Assembly (NCBI GenBank): GCA_965221205.1
Contig: OZ244870.1
Location: 1,922,001 to 1,986,000, forward strand
DNA: 64,000 bases
Origin: CBDFMG01 sp965221205 [NCBI: bacterium]
Lineage (GTDB): Bacteria > SM23-31
Direction of reading: 5' to 3'
The translations under genes were made by a program, and so were the position numbers. This document shows, in pieces, positions 1 to 10,242 of this stretch (positions within the stretch are counted from its first letter, which is position 1; each line of letters begins with the position of its first letter). The notes under the pieces were generated by a model. The model was not told the DNA's origin and did not search any database. It saw only the letters and a list, made by a program, of their open reading frames with translations.

Positions 1-2
1 AA

Positions 3-335
3 GCACTCAATTGGGCATCGAGAGCGCGACAGATTGACAGAAATCATGGAAAAGCAAATTACATGTTAGGTGAGCTGATAGTAGAATATATAGAGAACAC
101 AATGTCACAATATGGCAGATCAGCAGCCTCATATGATGATAAACTTATTTATGAAGTAGCTGTGACCTATTTTCAGGATGCCGCCCGTGACCCGAATACC
201 CGAAGCGATGGTGCACGTTATGCGAGTTTTTATGGAGAAAACTTCATGCGGACATCCGAAGATAAGTTTATGAATAAAGGTCAGGATATACCAAAAACGC
301 CCGAGTATGAGTGGATCTGGCGATTTAAAAGGTAA
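3..335 (+). CDS. C-terminal part of a protein of unknown function (5' end outside window)
   Basis: The reading frame is open from base 3 to a TAA at 333-335, with no stop before the first ATG at 63, so this is probably the tail of a longer gene entering from the left. The visible 111 residues begin with a helix-like stretch (ALNWASRARQIDRNHGKANY) that resembles a TPR repeat end (residue + GKAxYxLGEL), followed by a polar, aromatic-rich tail ending WIWRFKR. No catalytic motif is visible. It ends 6 bases before the rpiB start, suggesting cotranscription. The TPR reading is inference; function unknown. Confidence 0.5.
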   Translation, partial: ALNWASRARQIDRNHGKANYMLGELIVEYIENTMSQYGRSAASYDDKLIYEVAVTYFQDAARDPNTRSDGARYASFYGENFMRTSEDKFMNKGQDIPKTPEYEWIWRFKR

Positions 336-341
336 CTCATT

Positions 342-782
342 TTGAAAATTGTAGTTGGTAGTGACCATGCCGGTTTTAATTTAAAAGAAGAAGTAGTTCA
401 ATATCTGAAAAACCGGGAAATAGATTGTATAGATTTAGGAACATTTTCTGAAGAATCGGTAGATTATCCAGATATTGGAATTAAGGTTGCGCGTAAAGTT
501 GCCGATGGCATTTATGATAATGGTGTCCTGATTTGTGGTTCCGGTGTCGGCATGTCAATTATTGCCAATAAAGTCCCCGGTATTAGGGCTGCGCTCGTTA
601 TGACTCCTGAACAGGCAGAATTGAGCAAACGGCATAATGACTCAAATATTCTTGTGCTTGCCGGAAGAATGACAGATGAATCGACAGCTCTTGCGTCGCT
701 CCAATCGTGGTTACAAGCTTCTTTTGAGGGGGGAAGACACGCTCTTCGAATTCAGAAAATTCATGAATTATCCGATAAATGA
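342..782 (+). CDS. rpiB: Ribose-5-phosphate isomerase B
   Basis: Interconverts ribose 5-phosphate and ribulose 5-phosphate in the non-oxidative pentose phosphate pathway, in the cytoplasm. The 146 residues match the family's usual length. The N-terminus MKIVVGSDHAGF carries the phosphate-binding SDHAGF motif, and CGSGVGMSI near residue 66 holds the catalytic Cys of RpiB-type (not RpiA-type) enzymes, followed by NKVPGIRAAL. The start is a TTG at 342, chosen because the protein begins exactly at the conserved beta strand. It sits just downstream of an unknown gene and about 110 bases upstream of glyA. Confidence is high. Confidence 0.95.
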   Translation: MKIVVGSDHAGFNLKEEVVQYLKNREIDCIDLGTFSEESVDYPDIGIKVARKVADGIYDNGVLICGSGVGMSIIANKVPGIRAALVMTPEQAELSKRHNDSNILVLAGRMTDESTALASLQSWLQASFEGGRHALRIQKIHELSDK

Positions 783-894
783 TGTAATAGTCATTAACTA
801 TGCCGGATTTCCATCTTTGTAAGATTATTAAAATGTACGCTGTAATTGCACCGGCCCCTCCTGTTTCCATTCACGTTCAAACAAGTAGGCTTCA

Positions 895-2193
895 ATGTAT
901 AGTCATGTGAAAAATTCCGATCCAGACATTTTTAATGCCATCTCAAGTGAAATTGATCGTCTTAACTCAACACTCGAATTGATTGCATCGGAAAACTTTG
1001 TCAGCAGGGCGGTCCTCGAAACCGCCAGCTGTGTGATGACAAATAAATATGCAGAAGGCTACCCGGGAAAACGGTACTACGGAGGTTGCGAATTTGTTGA
1101 TATCGCTGAGAATCTTGCCCGAGAACGTGCTAAAAAACTTTTTAATGCTGAGTATGTCAATGTTCAGCCGCATGCTGGTGCTCAGGCAAATCTTGCTGCC
1201 TTCTTTGCGATCTTGAAAGAAGGTGATACGATTCTCGGATTAGACCTTACTCATGGCGGTCATCTGACTCATGGGAGTCCTGTCAATTTTTCAGGTAAGC
1301 TTTTTAATGTTGTTCTTTATGGTGTTGAACAAGATACTGGGATAATTGATTATGAAAAGTTGTCGGAAATTGCGCAAAGAGAAAAACCGAATCTTATTCT
1401 TGCTGGCTTCAGTGCTTATCCACGTGTTATCGACTTTTCAAAATTCCGTGAAATTGCGAATAATGTCGGAGCATATTTGGTTGCGGATATTGCACATATT
1501 GCGGGACTTGTTGCTACCGGACTGCACCCATCTCCGGTTCCGTATTGCGATATTGTTACAACCACAACTCATAAAACACTAAGAGGTCCCCGTGGTGGTA
1601 TGATCATGATTGGACCTGAATATGCAGATAAAATAATTACCGATCCCTGGACAGGAAAAGAGAGAAAATTACGTGGTGCTGTGGCAAGCAGAGTGTTCCC
1701 CGGAACACAGGGCGGACCGTTAATGCACATTATTGCAGCAAAAGCCGTTGCATTTCTTGAAGCTTTAAAGCCAGAATTTAGTGAATATTGCAGACAAATC
1801 ATTGCAAATGCCGTCGCTCTTGCCAGTATTCTGAGTAAACATGGATTTTCGCTGGTATCAGGAGGAACCGACAATCATCTCATGCTTGTTGATCTCTCAT
1901 CTAAAGGTATAACAGGCTTGGATGCAGAAAACGCGCTTGAAGCATCTGGAATTAATGTCAACAAAAATATGGTACCGTTTGATAAAAACTCTCCGATGGT
2001 GACAGGCGGTATACGAATTGGAACACCGGCGTTGACAACACGAGGTATGGAAGAACCAGAAATGGAGAAAATTGGTCAAATGATTGGCGATGTTCTCCAC
2101 AATTTAGGCGATGAAAAGCTATATGCGAAGGTGCGGAATGAAGTAAAATCGCTTTGCGATACATTCCCGCTTTATGATTTTTCTAAGGAGTAA
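895..2193 (+). CDS. glyA: Serine hydroxymethyltransferase
   Basis: PLP enzyme converting serine and tetrahydrofolate to glycine and 5,10-methylene-THF, the main one-carbon entry point. At 432 residues it is full length. Visible landmarks are LIASENFVS (residues 29-37), [11 protein letters not shown] (54-64), and [14 protein letters not shown] with the PLP Schiff-base lysine at about K227. The C-terminal half carries the VSGGTDNHL and [13 protein letters not shown] signatures. The ATG at 895 gives the normal N-terminus. The next gene, nrdR, begins 17 bases after the stop. The glycine formed links functionally to the gcv genes at the other end of the window. Confidence 0.97.
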   Translation: MYSHVKNSDPDIFNAISSEIDRLNSTLELIASENFVSRAVLETASCVMTNKYAEGYPGKRYYGGCEFVDIAENLARERAKKLFNAEYVNVQPHAGAQANLAAFFAILKEGDTILGLDLTHGGHLTHGSPVNFSGKLFNVVLYGVEQDTGIIDYEKLSEIAQREKPNLILAGFSAYPRVIDFSKFREIANNVGAYLVADIAHIAGLVATGLHPSPVPYCDIVTTTTHKTLRGPRGGMIMIGPEYADKIITDPWTGKERKLRGAVASRVFPGTQGGPLMHIIAAKAVAFLEALKPEFSEYCRQIIANAVALASILSKHGFSLVSGGTDNHLMLVDLSSKGITGLDAENALEASGINVNKNMVPFDKNSPMVTGGIRIGTPALTTRGMEEPEMEKIGQMIGDVLHNLGDEKLYAKVRNEVKSLCDTFPLYDFSKE

Positions 2194-2210
2194 TACTCGA
2201 GGTTTAGACT

Positions 2211-2672
2211 ATGAAATGTCCATATTGCCAAACGAGTGAGGATAAAGTTATCGACTCCCGTACTGTACGAGAAGGCAGTACCATTCGGCGGAGACGGGAG
2301 TGCTTATCATGTGGACACCGGTATACCACATATGAATATATTGAAAAGGTCACGCATATCCTTGTCAAAAGAGATGGAAGTCGTGAAAACTTTGACAGAC
2401 AAAAGCTTGAAAACGGCATAAAATTAGCATGCTCAAAACGGCCTATACCCTATGAAACAATCGAGTTGGTCGTAGATACGACTATCGAAAAACTGCACAC
2501 ACTCCAGCTCAAGGAAATACCGCATAAAATTGTCGGTGAAATGGTCATGGATGAGTTGAAAAAAATTGACCACGTGGCATATGTCCGTTTTGCTTCAGTG
2601 TACAGAAAATTTGAAGCAAAAGAAGATTTTGTGAAAAGTGTAAAAGAAATAGAAGACAGTGAAACAACGTGA
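2211..2672 (+). CDS. nrdR: Transcriptional repressor NrdR
   Basis: Zinc-ribbon/ATP-cone repressor that senses ATP/dATP and controls ribonucleotide reductase genes by binding NrdR boxes. The 153 residues show the Zn ribbon MKCPYC...CLSCGHRYTTYE (residues 1-43) followed by the ATP-cone (about 46-136: VKRDGSRENFDRQKLENGI, then FASVYRKF). The length is typical. The glyA-nrdR neighbourhood is common across bacteria. No pseudogene signs. A 242-base stretch without a gene follows before the next coding region. Confidence 0.96.
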   Translation: MKCPYCQTSEDKVIDSRTVREGSTIRRRRECLSCGHRYTTYEYIEKVTHILVKRDGSRENFDRQKLENGIKLACSKRPIPYETIELVVDTTIEKLHTLQLKEIPHKIVGEMVMDELKKIDHVAYVRFASVYRKFEAKEDFVKSVKEIEDSETT

Positions 2673-2914
2673 AAATGTATCCTCAGTTGTAGATGCGTAG
2701 TATACTAACCAGTTAAAGCTTTGTACCACACTCCTTATTACATAACTACCCGAATATTAGCAATATTGATTACTATTTACATTACAGGATTATCCGGAAG
2801 CTGTCAGGATTAGGTATGATCTGCATCATTGGAAAATATTCATGATATAACAAGGTATACCACCCTATATAGCACAATATTATTAATGAAGAACAAAAAC
2901 AATCTGTTGGAACG

Positions 2915-4660
2915 ATGAGCACACTCCAAAAATTAAAAGAGTCTTATATAAACACCCTTATAACGCTCGAATCGTTTGATGAGCAATGTACGTGGTTGAG
3001 TGATAATGTTCATGAAATATACAATGCTCAAAAAATTCTTGTCATTTTTCACTCGGAACGGAAGTCACGCTATACAATCCGCAAAACAAAGGGTTTCAAA
3101 AAGTCATCCATTGTCCAGTTCAATTTCTTCCGACAAACGTATATGACTTATTCTCCGGATGGTCATGTAGCCGAATCATTAAGCAGTAAAATATCGCTTG
3201 ATGACTGGCCTTGGTTCCAAAATTCATTGAAAAATAAACTGAAAGAATCTGGTTTACAATTGATAGCGCCATTATGGTCCGGATACGAATGTCTTGGCGC
3301 AGTTATTTTTTCATCAGGAACTGGCAACGTCACTGTAAAAATGCAGGCGTTTGAAAACTCGCTGTCTGATATAGCGAATCTGCTCGAAATTGCTTTTTTA
3401 AAAGCACTATTGAAGCGTGAAGCATGGGAAAAGCAGGTACTTCTCGATCTTGGTCGCACGATAGGTCAATTGTCTGAATCAAGAGAGATTCTAAATCACA
3501 TTTTAGATGCTATAACAGAAGTGATCAATTGTGACGCTGCTGGAATATTTCTATTGAATTTAACCGACAAGTCGCTCGGACATACTGCTGTTCGGGGATT
3601 TTCAAAAGATCTACAGGATAATGTTCTTCTTAAAGCGGGGAAGGGTGTTGTTGGCTGGGCTATAGCAAATAATAAAGAAATCATTGTTCCGGATGTTCGT
3701 AAGGACAAGCGGTATGTTATGGCTCGTAAGGGGACACGGTCTGAGGTAGCTGTTCCGATTATCTATAGGAATAGTGTCATAGGAGCTTTTGTTCTTGAAA
3801 GCGATAAAGTGCATAATTTTAGATATCATGATGTTGAGCTTCTTCGTGCTTTTGCTGCCCAGACGTCTATCGTGATTGAAAATTCAAAACTTTTGTATCA
3901 GGCACTTGATGCAAAGCAGCTTTACAAGGAACTGGAGATTGCCAGAAACATTCAAAAAGCTCTGCTGCCGAATAAAATGCCGAAGTTGAAAGGTTACGAT
4001 TTTGCCGCAGTAAACAACACAAGTCAAGAAATCGGAGGAGACCTATTTGACTTTATGAAGATTTCCGAAAACAAAATCGGTGTTGCAATTGGTGATGTAT
4101 CGGGAAAAGGTGTTCCGGGGGCGCTTCTGATGGCTGCTTTAAACTCAACATTTCGCGGCTTGATACAGCAAGCGGATTCTTCCAAGGAAATAGTGAGGCT
4201 TCTGAATAATGAACTTTACGAGGTAACGGAACCGAGCAAATATGCAACATTTTTTTATGGTGTTATCAACGCAAAATCGGGCATATTCTGCTCTACAAAT
4301 GCCGGACATAATCCTCCTTTGCTCATGCGAAAAAATGGGGATTGGCAGGCATTAAAGAGCGGCGGCCCACTTCTTGGTGTGATTCCCGATTTTAATTATA
4401 AATCCGAAGACAACTTTATGAAGGATGGTGATATTCTCTTCTTCTATACCGATGGAGTCTCTGAAACATTCAATCCCTATAATGAAGAATTTGGAATAGA
4501 GAGGATTGTTTCTTGCCTTCAAAAGTGGATTAAATGTTCGGCTGCAAACATTATTCGCAATATGAAAAAAGAGATTCAAGAGTTTTCAATCAAAGATCAG
4601 CAGGATGACGATATTACAATGATTGTCATCAAAAAATCCAACACAGCTTCCAAAAAATAG
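2915..4660 (+). CDS. GAF-domain PP2C-type (RsbU/SpoIIE) serine phosphatase
   Basis: Signalling phosphatase of the kind that dephosphorylates anti-anti-sigma factors or other STAS proteins. The 581 residues comprise a divergent GAF-like N-terminal module (about 1-165), a clearer GAF domain (about 190-325, with AGKGVVGWAIANNKEIIVPDV), a short helical linker, and a SpoIIE-type PP2C domain (about 345-575). Metal-binding acidic motifs are visible: QEIGGDLFDF, IGDVSGKGVPGAL, FYTDGVSE and DDDITMIV. No transmembrane segment is evident, so it is cytosolic. It stands alone, with no anti-sigma partner in the window. Unlike other signalling genes here it is intact. The partner and signal are unknown. Confidence 0.88.
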   Translation: MSTLQKLKESYINTLITLESFDEQCTWLSDNVHEIYNAQKILVIFHSERKSRYTIRKTKGFKKSSIVQFNFFRQTYMTYSPDGHVAESLSSKISLDDWPWFQNSLKNKLKESGLQLIAPLWSGYECLGAVIFSSGTGNVTVKMQAFENSLSDIANLLEIAFLKALLKREAWEKQVLLDLGRTIGQLSESREILNHILDAITEVINCDAAGIFLLNLTDKSLGHTAVRGFSKDLQDNVLLKAGKGVVGWAIANNKEIIVPDVRKDKRYVMARKGTRSEVAVPIIYRNSVIGAFVLESDKVHNFRYHDVELLRAFAAQTSIVIENSKLLYQALDAKQLYKELEIARNIQKALLPNKMPKLKGYDFAAVNNTSQEIGGDLFDFMKISENKIGVAIGDVSGKGVPGALLMAALNSTFRGLIQQADSSKEIVRLLNNELYEVTEPSKYATFFYGVINAKSGIFCSTNAGHNPPLLMRKNGDWQALKSGGPLLGVIPDFNYKSEDNFMKDGDILFFYTDGVSETFNPYNEEFGIERIVSCLQKWIKCSAANIIRNMKKEIQEFSIKDQQDDDITMIVIKKSNTASKK

Positions 4661-4710
4661 TTTTTCTGAATTTTTCAACTATAATCCACCAAGCAATTAT
4701 GTCAAGTCTA

Positions 4711-7614
4711 TTAATTTTCCGGCGAAGACCTGAGTCCTTTCAGTTTGTTCTGCGCGACAGAGTCAGCAGGATGATCTTCCAGCCATTGTTCTAAAGCGGA
4801 TACAGCTTTGGATATCTGACCGGAAAATTCATATATACCCACAAGTGCCCCCAGTGCCTTATTGTCATTGGGATCGGATTCCCACAATCGTTCATATGTT
4901 TTTCCGGTATTCAATGTATCTTTAAATGCAGAAAAGAGTAATCCTGCATATTCAAATTGTTTGTCTCTCGAAATTTCCGACGTTCCCGTCAGAAGTTCTA
5001 AGATGCGCGATCTAAATGCCTCCTTCTGACCAGCAGCATAGTAGTGGCGTCCGATAATTTCGATTATTTCCCGATTTGTCGATCTGAATTCTGGAACATG
5101 TTTCGTCATGAAATCCAATGCTTCGACAGCTTTTTCCGGTTGTTTTGTATTGATGTAATTTCGGGAAAGGTCTAGAAAACCCTGCCGGTAATTGCCTAGT
5201 AGCCGTACTGTCCCGAAATCTAAATTGACATCAGGGTCATTGATGCCGCGATACTGGTATTTTTTCATCAAATTATTGCTGAGTGTTTCTGTTAATACCG
5301 GAGGTGACTGAACGGGAGTAACTCTATAAACAAGCCCCTCAAGTCTTAAATATTGTTTGAACCCAAGAAAGTATGACGGGGAGACGGTGATTGCAAAGTA
5401 AACAGGTCTATCCCATTTATTTGCATCAATGATGTGAAACACCATGATATCTCGGACCTGAACACCCTTCTGGCTTCCAACAGTGAGGGTCGGATCTACC
5501 TTTACAGATAATGAGGTGGTGTTTACCAGCGATTCCGGTACCGGTTGGTTATAATCTTGGTAAAATGACTCAAAAACTTGCTGAGTTACCGGCACTTGCA
5601 ATGTTTTTGATTCCCATGCGATCGGTCTGATTGCTTTTATTTGATCATCCTGAAGATTGATAGCTAATTGTGGTTCATAGTATTTGAGCTGTTCAATATA
5701 CCACGGTGTATTCAGTAAGCTCAAATTAACAATTCTAACATCTTTTCTAATACCTTCGACTTCCTGCAGGTACCATAATGGGAATGTGTCATTGTCACCG
5801 TTCGTAAAGAGGATTGCATTTTCTTCACAGCTTGTGAGGATGTTGTATGAATAATCCCAAGGAACAAAATTACCGGTCCTGTCCCTATCATCAAAATTAA
5901 ACTGTAATTCGTTGATTGGGCAGAACAGTAATAGAGTTCCCCCCGCAAAAGTAGCACCTAATTTTCTAACTGAATCATTTGCAAAATATACCTTCATGCT
6001 ATTCATTATCCCGTATGCACCGAGTCCAATCCATATAGCAAACACAAAGAAACTACCAACATAGACATAATCCCGCTCTCTCGGTTGCGGGTCGGGTTGA
6101 TTAAGATAAAGGACAAGCAGGAGACCACTGGCAATAAAAAATACAAACATTGAGATTGCTTTTTTCCAATCTTTTATCGAATGGTACACAAATCCGAAAA
6201 GACCTATGAGAAAGGGGAATCCTAACAATCCTCGTAGAGCAAAGCTCTCTTGAATAAAGCCTCTGGCGTCAAAAGTGATCCCTTTTCCAATAAAATTCCA
6301 TCCGAAATAACGGAGAAACATAAATTTAATCTGATACTCCCAAAGGGGAGCGGCTCGGTCAAATGCAGTTGATAGCAGACTGGTCGTACCATATTGTTCA
6401 CGGTTAAGATAATAGAGAAGATTCGACATAGTTGACGGATCATTTTCATTAATTATCGGGTCCAGACCTGAGCGAATTAATATGAGTGCATAGGTAGATC
6501 TTCCTACAGCAATAATAAACCAGACCGCTGCTGTTGCTAAACCCATTGATAGGAGGAGTGATTTCCAATTTGTCAATAAGTCTGGTTTGTATTCGAGAAT
6601 GACAAAACCTGCAGTAAATGAAATGACCATAAAGACTAAATAGACAAAAAGAGGATTGTCAAAACCGACTATTATAGGCAATTCCCACGTCCCTAGTGTT
6701 GCATTGAGAACCGAAAGTTTATCGATACCCACCGTCAAGGCAATTAAAATGCCACCCACAGCACACGAAGCAGCTATCAATACATTTTCCAATCTGAATT
6801 GAATGGAACTTTTGTACGTATAAACAAGAGATCCGGCCAATAGAAAGAGAACACAGTTGAGCACAAAAAGACTGATTAAATGGTCTATCTTCCCGTCAAG
6901 TAGAATAAATACTAATATTGTAATCGTTGATGCGACCAGCATGGCTAGGTACCATAATCGCCACACAAATAAAAAACGTGGCTTGTGAAACAGGATGAGA
7001 AGAATGATTGTCGGCACAACGAGAATATTTAATAAATGAACACCATAGGAAAGCCCCACTAAATAAACAATTACAATTAAATTTCTTATAGAAGAGAGTT
7101 CTTCACGATGCTCAAACCATCTTAGTGCCAGCCAAAGTGTAGCTGATGTAAAGAGCATACTGGGTGCGTACACTTCAGCTTCAACTGCGTTGAACCAAAA
7201 TGTATAGCTGAATGCCAACGTCAATGCACCGATTAATGCTGCTCCGCAAACAATAAGTTTGTCGAACTGTCTTTCAATTGTACCCCGATAGCTCCTGACC
7301 AGTTGCGTAATGATTAGGTAAAGAAAAAGTATAGTAAATGAACTCGATAGTACAGAGATCATATTGACGCGAAAACCAATATCGGTATGAAAAGGAATCA
7401 GTGAGAAGATTTTTCCGATTATGAGATAAAACGGAGCTCCGGGAGGATGGGGAACACCAAGGATATATGAACTAGCTATGAACTCGCCGCAGTCCCAGAG
7501 AGATACAGTCGGCGCAACTGTCCGCAGGTAAACAAAAAATGATATAAAAAATGTAAGCAATCCCCCTAATACTAATTCAGAATCTTTCTTGAAGTTTCTT
7601 CGTATCACGTTCAC
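4711..7614 (-). CDS. DUF2723 (TMEM260-like, GT-C) membrane glycosyltransferase with TPR tail
   Basis: Large polytopic protein (967 residues) of the DUF2723 family, related to eukaryotic TMEM260 protein O-mannosyltransferase and common in Bacteroidota-like bacteria. The N-terminal half has many hydrophobic segments. The first periplasmic loop has the acidic WDCGEF motif (about residues 40-45) and GVPHPPGAPFY, as in GT-C enzymes. A soluble region (about 560-830) and a C-terminal TPR-like region (about 850-960) follow. It probably transfers sugar from a lipid-linked donor to exported proteins or lipids; the substrate is not evident. It is convergent with the phosphatase gene and divergent from the bacillithiol operon. 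It is intact. Confidence 0.85.
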   Translation of the reverse strand: MNVIRRNFKKDSELVLGGLLTFFISFFVYLRTVAPTVSLWDCGEFIASSYILGVPHPPGAPFYLIIGKIFSLIPFHTDIGFRVNMISVLSSSFTILFLYLIITQLVRSYRGTIERQFDKLIVCGAALIGALTLAFSYTFWFNAVEAEVYAPSMLFTSATLWLALRWFEHREELSSIRNLIVIVYLVGLSYGVHLLNILVVPTIILLILFHKPRFLFVWRLWYLAMLVASTITILVFILLDGKIDHLISLFVLNCVLFLLAGSLVYTYKSSIQFRLENVLIAASCAVGGILIALTVGIDKLSVLNATLGTWELPIIVGFDNPLFVYLVFMVISFTAGFVILEYKPDLLTNWKSLLLSMGLATAAVWFIIAVGRSTYALILIRSGLDPIINENDPSTMSNLLYYLNREQYGTTSLLSTAFDRAAPLWEYQIKFMFLRYFGWNFIGKGITFDARGFIQESFALRGLLGFPFLIGLFGFVYHSIKDWKKAISMFVFFIASGLLLVLYLNQPDPQPRERDYVYVGSFFVFAIWIGLGAYGIMNSMKVYFANDSVRKLGATFAGGTLLLFCPINELQFNFDDRDRTGNFVPWDYSYNILTSCEENAILFTNGDNDTFPLWYLQEVEGIRKDVRIVNLSLLNTPWYIEQLKYYEPQLAINLQDDQIKAIRPIAWESKTLQVPVTQQVFESFYQDYNQPVPESLVNTTSLSVKVDPTLTVGSQKGVQVRDIMVFHIIDANKWDRPVYFAITVSPSYFLGFKQYLRLEGLVYRVTPVQSPPVLTETLSNNLMKKYQYRGINDPDVNLDFGTVRLLGNYRQGFLDLSRNYINTKQPEKAVEALDFMTKHVPEFRSTNREIIEIIGRHYYAAGQKEAFRSRILELLTGTSEISRDKQFEYAGLLFSAFKDTLNTGKTYERLWESDPNDNKALGALVGIYEFSGQISKAVSALEQWLEDHPADSVAQNKLKGLRSSPEN

Positions 7615-7877
7615 AATCGGTTTGCTCCCTTTGATTTATCGGAATGAATTTTAATCTTATATATCATACCCATTTAAAAGTGCATAATGTTTCATAATTT
7701 TTTGATTTTTGCAATCTTTTTTCTTCTTAAATCATAAAAGGTGTAATTTTTTTGGAATTAAAAAGGTATTGCAATAATTATACGAGAATTATACATTGAC
7801 TCTCTCATGTACGTGTATCCGTATAAAATCAGGTCGGATAATTATGAGGATGGTCGTATAGTAAGGGAAGATGAACG

Positions 7878-8612
7878 ATGTCATGGTATAAAAAGTGGTT
7901 TGGTGAAGATTATATTGATGTTTACAAACACAGGAATGAAGAGGAAGCATATACACTTATTACTACCTTAGAGGAAATATCACTTTTACAGTCGGGGCAT
8001 AAAATTCTGGATTTGTGCTGCGGAGCAGGAAGGTACGCAATCGCACTGGCACAAAAAGGATATGAAGTTGTCGGTATAGATCTCTCATCGAATCTTATTC
8101 ATTTCGCACGAGAAAAAGCGCGAGAAGAAAATGTGACAATTGAATTCCACATCAGAGATATGAGAGATATTCCCTATGAGGATTATTTTAATGGTGTCAT
8201 GAATATGTTTACTTCGTTCGGATATTTTGAATCTGATGCTGAAAATGAATTGGTTTTTCAAGGGGTGTCGCGTTCTCTCAATAAGGAAGGATGGGTTGTT
8301 CTTGACTTTATGAACAGAGACTATATTTTAAATCATTTCACTCCGTTTGATGAGCAGATTAAAGGTGCGGTTACGATACGCCAGCAAAGAGAATTTGATA
8401 AAAAGTCAGAACGAATTAATAAAACTATCTCATTAATCAAGAACGGAGACAAGAAAGAATATGTAGAGTCAGTAAGGTTATATTCTCCTCAGGGTCTTGA
8501 GGACATATTCATTCGAACCGGGCTGGAACCTCTGCACAGATTTGGAGACTATGATGGCTCATCTTTTCGTGATGATTCACCACGCATACTATTAGTTGGG
8601 AGAAAACGATAA
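7878..8612 (+). CDS. Class I SAM-dependent methyltransferase, coupled to bshC
   Basis: 244-residue Rossmann methyltransferase. Motif I is ILDLCCGAGRYAIAL (about residues 42-56), followed by GYEVVGIDLSS with the acidic ribose-binding residue, then MRDIPYEDYFNGVMNMFTS. The substrate cannot be read from sequence. Its stop codon (8610-8612) overlaps the bshC ATG by one base (TAATG), so translation is probably coupled, and bshB1 follows bshC. Some Chlorobiota make N-methyl-bacillithiol with a dedicated methyltransferase (NmbA). The operon position makes that role plausible here, but it is inference. Confidence 0.85.
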   Translation: MSWYKKWFGEDYIDVYKHRNEEEAYTLITTLEEISLLQSGHKILDLCCGAGRYAIALAQKGYEVVGIDLSSNLIHFAREKAREENVTIEFHIRDMRDIPYEDYFNGVMNMFTSFGYFESDAENELVFQGVSRSLNKEGWVVLDFMNRDYILNHFTPFDEQIKGAVTIRQQREFDKKSERINKTISLIKNGDKKEYVESVRLYSPQGLEDIFIRTGLEPLHRFGDYDGSSFRDDSPRILLVGRKR

Positions 8613-10237
8613 TGGATACGGTAGGTTACAGTGATATAAAAGGATATTCTAAGTTATTTATAGATTATATAGAAAATTATGATAATGTTAGCGAATTTTT
8701 TAACGGCAATCCTAATGAAAGACAAGCATGGGAAAGCCAGTTGTCTGCCTGTGATTCCCATGATTATCAGAGAGAACAGCTTGTAAAAATACTGCTTAAG
8801 CACAATCGCGACAGAACAGAAAACAATCTAATAACTCATGAAATCCATAAATTACTTGATTCCAAATGTATTGCGGTAGTGACCGGACAGCAAACAGGTG
8901 TTTTTTGGGGTCCCTTATATACAATATATAAAGCCTTGACGGCTGTTCGATTTGCTCGAAAGCTGGAGCAGGAGTATAATAACCCTGTTGTGCCGTTATT
9001 TTGGATGGAAGTAGACGATCACGATTTTGAAGAGATTCGTCACGTCTACATGATGACTTCTTCCGGGACTGTCAAACGGTTCGATTATTCCGATGAGTAC
9101 GCTGAAAAACCGGTGCCGAGCAAATTTCGATCGGTTGATTTTGACTTTAATAACCTTTTGAATGAAATAGCCGAAAATTTCGGTGATGGAGACTATGCAA
9201 AAGATATAATTGATACGTGTGAGACAATCTATACTTCCGGAAAATGTCTTACGGATTGTTTTGTTGATTTTTTTCGTGAATTTTTTCCGGATGAACCACT
9301 TATTTTTCTCAATCCCGGCGATTCGGCTGTTAAACAGTTAGCATCACCGTTTTTTGTGCGGGTATTGGGGCAAAATAATGAGCTTCACAAACAAATAAAT
9401 ACTCAGACAGAAACTCTATTCTCCAAAACATATTCTTCTCAAGTTACACTCCGTCCAGATATGTATCATCTATTTCGCACGGATGGTAAAATGAGAACGC
9501 GGCTCAATGGCTTGGCTTTTGGAAAGGATTCTGCCGACACAGTTGCCTTGACTGATGCTGAGATTGACACGTTTGTCGAAGAAGAAGTCAATTCATTAAG
9601 CACAGATGTGCTGTTTCGGCCTCTTCTGCAGGATTACCTGCTTCCAACTGTTGCATATATCGGGGGTGCATCTGAAATTTCTTATATTGCACAACTGAAG
9701 AAAGCATATGAACTGCTCGGTTTATCAATGCCGATATTGATACCCCGCTGGAGCGCAACTGTTATTGAGTGGAAAAATATAAAATTCTTAAAAAAAATGA
9801 AGTGCGATCCTATGCAGATTATAAAAGGGAACGGCCAAGAGCTTCTGCAGAAATTAATGAAAGAAGTGTCGGGGAGTAGTTTTGACAATCAATTTGAAAA
9901 TGCATTCGATCAGCTTCAAACTCGTCTCGAAGAAATACGGAAACTTGGAGAATCGCTCGATTCAACGTTAGTGAAAATGGTGGATAAATCTGAGCAGAAA
10001 ATGAAATACCAACTGAAAAAAATTGAAAACCGATTTCACGCTGCGCTGCAAACAGCGAATAAAATTGCAGCAGACAGATCTCAACGTGCACTCAATGCCG
10101 TGATTCCGAATAATTCGATGCAGGAGCGGACATTCTCGATTTTGCATTACATGCTCCGTTATGGACGGGATTTTCCTCGATTTCTCTCACAACAGGTCAC
10201 ATTACAAACCAATCATCACCATATGATTGAGTTTTAA
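8612..10237 (+). CDS. bshC: Bacillithiol biosynthesis cysteine-adding enzyme BshC
   Basis: Catalyses the last step of bacillithiol synthesis, adding cysteine to GlcN-malate. The 541 residues match the family. Characteristic segments are VVTGQQTGVFWGPLYTIYKA (about 88-107), PLFWMEVDDHDFEEI, PDMYHLFRTDGK and YIGGASEISYIAQLK. A coiled-coil helix lies near 425-485. The ATG overlaps the upstream methyltransferase stop by one base, and bshB1 begins 5 bases after its stop, so the three form a tight operon. The first enzyme, BshA, is not in the window. Confidence 0.95.
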   Translation: MDTVGYSDIKGYSKLFIDYIENYDNVSEFFNGNPNERQAWESQLSACDSHDYQREQLVKILLKHNRDRTENNLITHEIHKLLDSKCIAVVTGQQTGVFWGPLYTIYKALTAVRFARKLEQEYNNPVVPLFWMEVDDHDFEEIRHVYMMTSSGTVKRFDYSDEYAEKPVPSKFRSVDFDFNNLLNEIAENFGDGDYAKDIIDTCETIYTSGKCLTDCFVDFFREFFPDEPLIFLNPGDSAVKQLASPFFVRVLGQNNELHKQINTQTETLFSKTYSSQVTLRPDMYHLFRTDGKMRTRLNGLAFGKDSADTVALTDAEIDTFVEEEVNSLSTDVLFRPLLQDYLLPTVAYIGGASEISYIAQLKKAYELLGLSMPILIPRWSATVIEWKNIKFLKKMKCDPMQIIKGNGQELLQKLMKEVSGSSFDNQFENAFDQLQTRLEEIRKLGESLDSTLVKMVDKSEQKMKYQLKKIENRFHAALQTANKIAADRSQRALNAVIPNNSMQERTFSILHYMLRYGRDFPRFLSQQVTLQTNHHHMIEF

Positions 10238-10242
10238 GCGAT

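Noticed and set aside
7796-7827. TTGACT ... TATAAA upstream of the methyltransferase-bsh operon as a promoter
   Set aside because: Spacing between boxes is 20 bases, too long for a standard sigma-70-type promoter, and promoter consensus for this lineage is unknown.
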